From: Verticillium longisporum
Lineage: Eukaryota; Ascomycota; Sordariomycetes; Glomerellales; Plectosphaerellaceae
DNA: 64,000 nucleotides
Assembly: GCA_019188255.1 (NCBI GenBank)
Contig: JAETXT010000015.1
Location: 1 to 64,000 of the forward strand
Direction of reading: 5' to 3'
Shown here: piece by piece, positions 57,301-64,000 of the stretch
How the letters are laid out: each line of letters starts with the position of its first letter
How positions within the stretch are numbered: position 1 is the first letter of the stretch
Notes under the pieces: model-generated
The model's input: only the letters and a program-made list of their open reading frames with translations
Databases searched by the model: none
What the model was told of the DNA's origin: nothing
Translations under genes and position numbers: made by a program

Positions 57301-59397
57301 TAGGGTCAAAGAACGCTGCTCTCGCAGTGGCAGCAGTGGCAGTGACAACGGCCGCGGCCCCTTCGCAGTGCGACGCAGCATTCGCTCTTCATTCAAGCCC
57401 CATTCGGAAAGAGAACACTTGTCCTCGGCGGTGCTTCCCTGGCCATGTCGCGATTGTTCGCAGGGGAGGCTCTCCATCTCAAGCAAGTCTCACTCAGAAC
57501 AGCGCGGACCACCCGTTCGACATGGACGGGAACGGGAAACACGGTCGCCTGGGGCCTTCTTCCGAGGTTTCAAAACGGCATCCAAGCCGCCGATTTCAAT
57601 CTGCCTTCCGTCACCGCATATTGCGTCCCGAGCCACACATCGTGAAGCGAACGCAGGGTACGGCACGCTACAGCGCAGCTCGGCCTGGGTCGCAGCGTGG
57701 CAGCTCGGCATACGATGGCAACCTCACTACCGATACCGAGAACGAGTCTAGTCAGTCTTTCCCGCTACAGGTCTCGAGGCGACACAAACGTTGGGGGCAG
57801 GCCCGTCTCTTCTCATGGGTAGCGAGCGCATGACGAACAGACTCGTACCCTTTGTGTCGAGATGTGATGAAGATTCAAAGCCTGGAATATGCCGATGGTA
57901 TGTCCAGCCATGCCCCTCAGCGGACCAGAAAGACAACATCCCCGCACGAACTCTCGGGTGTCGCCTTGGGGTGGTTAGCAGGGGTATCCAGGCCCTGGGA
58001 GGCTCATCTCCAACAGTCTGTGCAACTTCATGCGCGCCGTCAGCCAGTCTTGGGGTTGGAATGCCAATCGCCGACCAGCACCACCCGTCGAGGAAACAAA
58101 CTATGCATTACCCTAGAGGTGCTCGCGCAGGAAAAGCACGCATAACACAGTATGATATAACCTGTCGGCCTCGTCATGACCACACCGGGTGGTTGACGGC
58201 GGAGCTCCTCAGGCACTCCTCACTGTCTTTCTTACTCTCACATCACCGTCTCACGCACCGGGACCATGACCCGCTATCGCCGGCAGCTCGGAGGAACCTC
58301 CAAGAGAACTGCTCAGTTCCATGCTGGCGCTCGAGACTTACCTGCCCTGCCCTGCCGTCATCACCACCTCCGGATCACCCTCCTCGAAACGACGCCTGGG
58401 GCGGTCAGCCAAGCTTGAGGCGATTTCGTCGTGCGAGTCGCCCCGGCGATCGATCTACGGGGTGAGGGGGCAAGAGGGGAGGGACCGCTGACGTCTGGGG
58501 GAAGGCCCCCCTAACACCGTCTGTTCCCGTCCCCCCGAGGATTTGCACTGCCCTCTGCCCATGTTCCCTGGGCCACCCATCCCGCTCCAGGCGACAGACT
58601 CGCGAGCCGCCCATTTTCAGCTACGCGGCGACAAGCCGAGCTAATTACCAGCCTTTTCCAAGCCACAATCCATGGAAAAAGCTGCAGCCCATTGATGGGG
58701 CGCCTCTTCCTTGCTGGTCTAGTCACACTGCTCGTCTGGCAACACCACATCGAGCCTGCCCTGTCTGTCCATGGCGGGGAGGGGCGGCCGGTCCATGCTG
58801 TCCAGGGAAAGCCTGGTTACCAGGCCGTGCAGTGCAACCTCGTCAGTATTGCCGCACTCCAACTCACCATGATACCACCCCGTACCTGACGATCATTTCC
58901 ACTTTGGCCCCTTTCTGCAGCCTCTCCTCATGATGATCAGCTCGCTCGTCTGTTTGCTAGCCGGCGCCCCGCCGATGGATGGCACCCAAGATTCAAGCCA
59001 ACCGAGGAGCCAGTCGAAGCTTTTTTTGGTGCGAGGTGCGAGGAGCCAGCTTCGCACCAGCAAAATGGCCTGCCTGAGTGTTGGCCTTGAATCGTGCTGA
59101 GTCGAGCGACGGGCTGCTTCTGGGTTGGCACGGCACGGCTTTTGAGCGTAGCCAGAGTCTCGGGTCCCGGCTGAAGGCAACGTGGCTTTTAGCCTTATGG
59201 TCACGTCTGCCCGAAGACCAGTTGAAAGCCAAGGTGAGGTCACACGGGGACCCGGATGGGATCCCTACGTGCCGGTTTGGCAGGTGAGTTTGTTGCCGGG
59301 ATGCTTCAGCTCAACGACTTGTCTTCTATTCTTGGAGCATTGTGCGGTGTGCTTTTTGACCCCAAACCTATCGAACTTTGTCAAACCCACCCACCGC
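54323..59397. other. 5-kb gene-free interval
   Basis: This is the longest stretch without a supportable gene. 54323-55600 is strongly purine-rich on the plus strand, hence pyrimidine-rich in the sense of the Zn2Cys6 gene, and probably includes its long leader and promoter. The rest has open frames of up to 315 codons (55483-56430, 57294-57833, 57791-58465) with shadow-like composition. Clusters of TAGGTA/TACCTA occur at 54766-54779, 55251-55264, 55671-55735, 55793-55806 and 57289-57304. A pentanucleotide array lies at 56970-57001. No transposase, terminal repeat or tRNA is visible. Confidence 0.55.
56970..57001. repeat. TACTG pentanucleotide microsatellite
   Basis: ACTGT units repeat about six times, ending in the variant ACCGT ACC. 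It is non-coding and lies in the gene-free interval. Confidence 0.9.
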
Positions 59398-61274
59398 CTA
59401 TCCACTCCAGTCGTCAAAGTCCGGGATGTTTTCTTGACGAAAGACCTCCCCAACGCTGCCGAAACCCACATCCGGCGCGTCAAAGGGCCAAGGCTCGCCG
59501 GCGCCGCTGGCAAACAGCGCAAACATGGCACCCTCGAAAACCGAGTAGCCCTGGCCGTTGGCCATTTGCCTGGTCTCAAATTGCTTCAACCAAGTGGTTT
59601 CACTGCTACCGCGTGCGTACCCGAGGTAATAGACCAAGGGGCTGGCGTCGATGTGCAATACGAGATCTGAAGGGATAGATGTTGTGTTGAGAGCCCATTC
59701 GGTCGACTGCTAGCTCGTTAGTCTCAAAATTGCATGACCGGCTTTCCCAACTGGGTGGTGACTTGCCACGGGCCTTGTCGATGGGCCTGCGGACTTTGGC
59801 AGCATATCCGTGTAAACACAAAGCCCTGTTGCGTTCCAGCAACCACGAACTCCAATGTCCTGGTGCGACACATCACTCAGATATGCCGAGATACCCACCT
59901 GCTGTCGTGGTCCGAGAACGCCCGCAGTAGGCAGCAGTGTCGCCGAAAACGTCATGTTCAAGGACGTTTGCTTGTGGAAGATTGCTGCGGGGACATCCCG
60001 GTCGCTGAGGGTGAAGACGTTTGGGTTGAGAACGAGGCCGCCCGTCATCTTTCCAGAAGTGCTGTTGCCCGCGTCGCCGAGGAGACGATAGTTCTCTGCA
60101 TATGGTGTTCGGACCTGGTACCAGCTGAGGTCGAGCTTTGCGCCCTCAAAGTTGTCGACCCAAGGCTTCCGAACAACGTCCCCCTCGGTGAACTGGCTTG
60201 GCACAAGGTACCGCCCGCCGTTCATGGTAGGCCATCCATCGGCCCATGTTACATTGACAAGAAAGGCCTCACGCCCTAGCGGCGAGGCACCTTTGACGTT
60301 GCGCCTCGCGAGGAGGGAAGCAAACCACGCACCACCGGGCGTCTCAGTAAAGGTCGCATGTCCCGTGGACTGAATAGTCAATGCCTGGTCTGCTCCGTTG
60401 TAGATCAGGGGTTATTTGGCGCTGCCTCCCACGGCCCCTCTGGACTTTTCGACCTGCCGATGGTCGCCCGGTGTCCGGTACTTGTCCCACCTTCGGCGAG
60501 CAGTAAGTAGTACCACCCCTCGCGCTTGAACATTTTGGGGCCTTCTGGCCGCGATTTTGCATCATGCGGCAACGTGCCATTCCATGTGTTGAAGTATGGG
60601 CCGGTACACTTGCCGGATCGAAGGTCAACCTCACACTGGGTGATGCCCCATACGCGGTCGTAGTTGTTATTCGGGCCCATGAGGAACAGGTACGTTTTTC
60701 CAGAGTCGGGGTCACGAAACAGCTCCGGGTCAATGCCGTACGGTTCCGCCCAAACGAGGTCCGTCCACGTCTCGAGATCCTCAGAGGACGTCCACCAGAT
60801 ACGCGGCCAGGTGCGGTTATCGGGATCATCGCCCCAGCGCGTCATCGAGGTGATGTAGAAGCGGCCATCGATGTGCGAAAACCCAGGCGCCCAGACACCT
60901 GTCGAGACCGAATCCTCAGCATAGAAACTCTCCTCAGGGGAATCGGGGCCTACCGTTGCCGGAAGAGATGCCGTTGAGCTGGAGCTGCTGGGGTTTCTGG
61001 AGGGCATGCGAGACGAGCTCCCAGTTGGCGAGGTCTCGGGAGCGATAGATGGGCACGCCGGGAAAGTACGTGAAGGACGAGACGGCGATGTAGTACGTGT
61101 CGTCCACCCGGAGGATGGCCGGGTCTGGGTTCCATCTGGCAAGCGGCCTGGTTAATCGGCTGCATTCGACAAGACACTGGGGCTCTTGTCGTCCTACCCT
61201 GGGAGTATGGGATTCTTGATGGCCGAGACGATTGTCCCCACCAGCAGGACGGCTTTTGCGAATATGGGCTTCAT
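59398..61274 (-). CDS. Secreted glycoside hydrolase family 43 (xylosidase/arabinofuranosidase type), one apparent 1-nt deficit
   Basis: Exons are 61198-61274, 60954-61135, 59770-60898 and 59398-59706. The start MKPIFAKAVLLVGTIVSA is a signal peptide. The GH43 five-bladed propeller follows: NPILPGWNPDPAILR with the catalytic base Asp, GNGVWAPGFSHIDGRFYITS assembled across a 55-nt intron, the pKa-modulating Asp in GIDPELFRD, and the general acid Glu in SRPEGPKMFKREGWYYLL. The C-terminal half (WVDNFEGAKLDLSWYQVRTP) is a beta-sandwich as in GH43/GH51-type xylosidases. At 60408-60411 AATAACCCCTGATC stops the frame; one more C gives NPLIYNGADQALTIQSTGHA. With it the CDS is 1698 nt, 565 aa, all phases agreeing. 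It probably degrades arabinoxylan side chains or xylo-oligomers outside the cell. Confidence 0.9.
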
Positions 61275-62919
61275 CACATTGACGTGGCGCGAATATCACA
61301 GACGGTGCAAAAAGGCGCCTTTCACAGGATGAGGTCTCATTTTAAAGCATGTCATGATCCGGAAGGATGGCGCTCGCCCGACATTGTAATTCTCCGGCGA
61401 CGACAGTTCTGATCGTCTCTCTCCGGTGTTGTGCATGGAAGCGGTCTTCTTTCCCAGACGGGTGATGCGGAGAGGGCGGGCACGGAAAGAATTGGCTGCG
61501 GATAAAAGACGTCTGCCGATCATGGGCGTGGATCAAGAGAATCCTGCCCAGAACAAGTTGCAACCCAATGTCGGTTGCAGGCTCCGATTCATAGGTGGGA
61601 TCGCATTCAACCGATGAACATGTGCATATAGGAATCCGATCATCGCCCGTGTAGAGTGACATTCCTGTTCGAGTCTGCGGGGGGAGGATCAGGAGGCGAT
61701 CAACCGAGGCTATATCCAATGCTAACGTGCATGAAGGTGAATGAGCAATTCAACACGGCTGTTCGCCCAGCTTCAGAGGCCCCGTCGCTTTTCTGACATT
61801 TCAAACCGTGGATTAAGATACTACAAATGATTTAAGGGTCTCGATATGCTGGAATGGCGGTTGCGCGAGGTTTGCTTCCCCCTGTGGCAACCGCATGACC
61901 TTCGTCATAGCTACCAGATGCCTGGCGGCTTGTCATGACTCTCAAAATGAGGTCTCCGGCCGTCCATCAAAATCAACAAGTAGAAGGCCCAGTCGTGTAG
62001 ATAGGAGAACGATACAGCCGGACGCTAGGATCCTGTGGTTTTCGTCAGACCCTGGTGTTTGGAGGGCCGACCGACAGTGCTCAATCATGACAAGGGGTTG
62101 TCACATTATCGAGAATCTGTAGTGCATGCGAGCGGTCCTGATACTTTCGCTGCACACCATGATCATATTCGAAACTTTGAAGCTTCGTAACATGCCGAGA
62201 AGAAGTCGAATGCAAGGTCATGCTGGGCAGGCAATTATCGAGTAATTTTGGCCTAGGACACTATTGGCAGTAAACAACTTTCGGCAAGTAACGCATGCCT
62301 CCTTGACCTGTAGACGAGGCCAAAAGCTTATCGACGCGACATCATGTTAAGCTTTCTGTTTGATATCAGGTTCCGAGGTGAGATGACCGCTAGAAGAACG
62401 GAGCTCGAAGTGACGATTTCAGAAGCACTGTCGATACCTTCCACATTCTCTCAAGGCTTGGCGCAGATGTTTAACATGAGGTGTTGACTGAGGCTGTCTC
62501 TTTTGTCAGCTGTATGGGTTTAGTATCTCGTCTCATGCTCCCATCTCTTTGAAGGAAGTGACGATGTCAGTTTCTCAGGTACGGTGCTGGCTGAAGCGCA
62601 GATGGTTGGCAAAGGATTACTAAGCAAGCTGCCGACAGGCGCTGTCAGTGGCCTCACCAGTCAACATCCACCAACGGGAGAGACGTCATTGGGCCGCGGC
62701 AGCTCCAGGGAGCTCTCGGTCAGTATCGAAGTCATCATCGTCCGCCATCGCGCCACCGACTTGTCCACGCACGCGGAGCGTTCCTTGTGACTTCGAGGCA
62801 CCCCATTTGCATAAAACTTCATCACGGCCGACACTGTCAAGCTGGCGGGCATTTTCTGGAAGACGGAGCCGGCTCGTACTGCTGGCGTGCGCCCTTCATC
62901 ACCACAGCTCCATGACACC
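61275..62919. promoter_or_regulatory. Divergent upstream region of GH43 (-) and Cid2-like gene (+)
   Basis: This 1.6-kb spacer lies between divergent genes and is moderately A/T-rich at 61750-62600. No coding sequence is supportable. It presumably includes the regulated promoter of the GH43 gene; I see no clear catabolite-repressor cluster that I would stake a call on. Confidence 0.45.
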
Positions 62920-63605
62920 ATGACACAACCACAGCCGCGTCCCCGTTTGACGCCGCAGTTCTGCTTCTCCTCGGGCACACTCCGCGGTACGTCTCCCATT
63001 GCCGGCGACTTTCTGGATCGATTTTCTTGTGTCTCTCTACGAGCCCTCGGCACCATGCTGACAGTCGGCCAGACTTTCTCAGGCTGTCGCGCGCCGGCAT
63101 CGACGACTCGATCGGCCAGAACCTCAACGCCCTCGTGACGCCCTCCCGCGCAGGGTTCGACCCTGCGTCCACGTCACAACGGACACCGAGATCGTTCGCC
63201 CGACAGATCGACCCACACGCATGCCAACGGTTCAAGGAGCAGGTCCTCTTCCCGTCGTGGCAGGCGAGGGCTGAGGTGCTACACTACTGCGGCGTCGTTG
63301 CGACGTCACCCGATCCCGACGATCCCGAGGCCATGCTCCGACAGGTCGAGGCTGCGAAGAACCAGGAGCGTGTCGTTGACGAGCGCTTGGACCCCTACTC
63401 CGGACGCTTCTTCCCGCGGGAGCCCCGGACGGAGAAGCTGGCGCTCCTCATCCGGCAGGAAAAGGGCGTCGAGAACATTGTCCGCACGAGTCGCTGGGAG
63501 ATGGACAAGCAGCGGTGCGGGGAGTCTGCCGACACGTGGGAGGAGGCCTTTACTACGTGGAAAACGAGGCTGCCCAGTGAGAGCACAGAGGGCCATCTGC
63601 GGTGA
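62920..63605 (+). CDS. Cid2-like (caffeine-induced death protein 2 family) protein
   Basis: Exons are 62920-62986 and 63073-63605 with an 86-nt intron; 199 aa. The start MTQPQPRPRLTPQFCFSSGT follows a short upstream ATG-TGA frame at 62911. Conserved features are FLRLSRAGIDDSIGQNLNAL immediately after the intron, CQRFKEQVLFPSWQARAEVL, SPDPDDPEAMLRQVEAAKNQ, ERVVDERLDPYSGRFFPREP and RQEKGVENIVR. The pattern matches the fungal/animal Cid2 family, named from a fission-yeast gene, whose biochemical role is unknown to me. It is helical throughout with no signal peptide or membrane segment. Confidence 0.85.
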
Positions 63606-64000
63606 CGATGTAGGGAGAAGAAACAAGCCGTCTCGCATGTACACCACCGTATCTAGCACGCTGTAAAGATAGATCATCTCAGCCATCATTCGAGCCTGCT
63701 CTTTCGTGGACTCCATCACCCGCATGCTGCTCTTTTGCGTGACCAGCCTTGTGTTGTGGCAGTCATCAGCCGCCACCCCGCCCTTGACATGGGCAGCAGC
63801 AGCGGCAAACTGGCGCCAAGCGCCCGCCGCAGAGCGGGACCCGCCCACGAGGCCAAGGGCCCAGAGCCAGTTTGTGCCATACCCGAACCCTCGAGTGTGT
63901 CAGTCTTTGGTCTGACGACTTGCTTCTGCCAGCATCCAACCCCTTCATACAGCTAGCTGCACCGGTTTGTCGCAAGAAGCAGACCATACCGCCCCACGCC
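63606..64000. other. Window end, no gene seen
   Basis: This is the 3' flank of the Cid2-like gene to the end of the window. An antisense open frame at 63306-63848 overlaps the gene and is a shadow. Nothing else is supportable in 395 bp. Confidence 0.5.

Noticed and set aside
57294..58465. Two overlapping open frames of 179 and 224 codons
   Set aside because: They overlap in different frames, have shadow-like composition and no recognisable motif.
60899..60953. Apparent frameshift in the GH43 gene near 60950
   Set aside because: The frame change is explained by a 55-nt intron (GTAGG..ACAG) that yields the conserved GVWAP block in phase.
1..64000. Search for transposons, CRISPR arrays, rRNA and biosynthetic clusters
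   Set aside because: No transposase, terminal repeats, spaced direct repeats, rRNA signatures, or polyketide/peptide synthase genes were seen.

Overview
This is a gene-dense stretch of a filamentous ascomycete nuclear genome, most likely class Sordariomycetes and probably order Hypocreales. The evidence is the short introns (45-100 nt, GT..AG, CTAAC/CTGAC branch sites), GC-rich third codon positions, pyrimidine-rich leaders before highly expressed genes, and clearly fungal protein families such as Zn2Cys6 regulators, ChAPs/exomer and UPF0643. The order-level placement is inferred from general sequence resemblance, not from a search. I found no tRNA, rRNA, transposon, CRISPR array or secondary-metabolite cluster.

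Layout: 1-3597 no supportable gene; 3598-4270 acidic nuclear-type protein; 5528-8449 (-) alpha/beta hydrolase; 10162-11175 fatty-acid-hydroxylase-like membrane protein; 11447-11991 (-) ubiquitin E2; 13173-14067 aldo-keto reductase; 14155-14733 (-) HIT protein; 15126-15424 RNA polymerase subunit RPB12; 15673-16927 (-) GPN1 GTPase; 17188-19311 Cwf19; 20114-21052 Mpv17/PMP22; 21687-23050 phosphoglycerate kinase; 23342-23728 (-) Sem1/Dss1; 24179-30431 (-) Hir3; 31016-33370 ChAPs/exomer; 34085-34722 unknown hydrophilic protein; 35422-37237 Zn2Cys6 regulator; 37782-39154 second aldo-keto reductase; 40296-41310 mitochondrial carrier; 42218-42942 UPF0643; 43630-44846 eIF3h; 45875-47341 S-adenosylhomocysteinase; 48329-49576 (-) D-2-hydroxyacid dehydrogenase; 51414-54322 (-) second Zn2Cys6 regulator; 54323-59397 gene-free; 59398-61274 (-) secreted GH43; 62920-63605 Cid2-like.

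Most genes are conserved housekeeping functions: transcription (RPB12 and the Pol II assembly GTPase GPN1, 250 bp apart), splicing, chromatin (Hir3), translation (eIF3h), proteasome (Sem1), glycolysis and methyl-cycle metabolism. The right half is more accessory, with two Zn2Cys6 regulators, an AKR next to one of them, and a secreted GH43. Nothing in the gene order suggests an operon-like system.

Two properties stand out. First, eIF3h carries a single in-frame TAG where the family has tryptophan, placed in the loop of a small perfect hairpin; this is the geometry expected of an A-to-I (UAG to UGG) editing site, although a base-call error is possible. Second, at least eleven one-base deficits break otherwise intact reading frames, mostly in short C/G runs. 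Restoring one base at each makes exon phases agree, so I annotate these as genes with probable sequence errors rather than pseudogenes.
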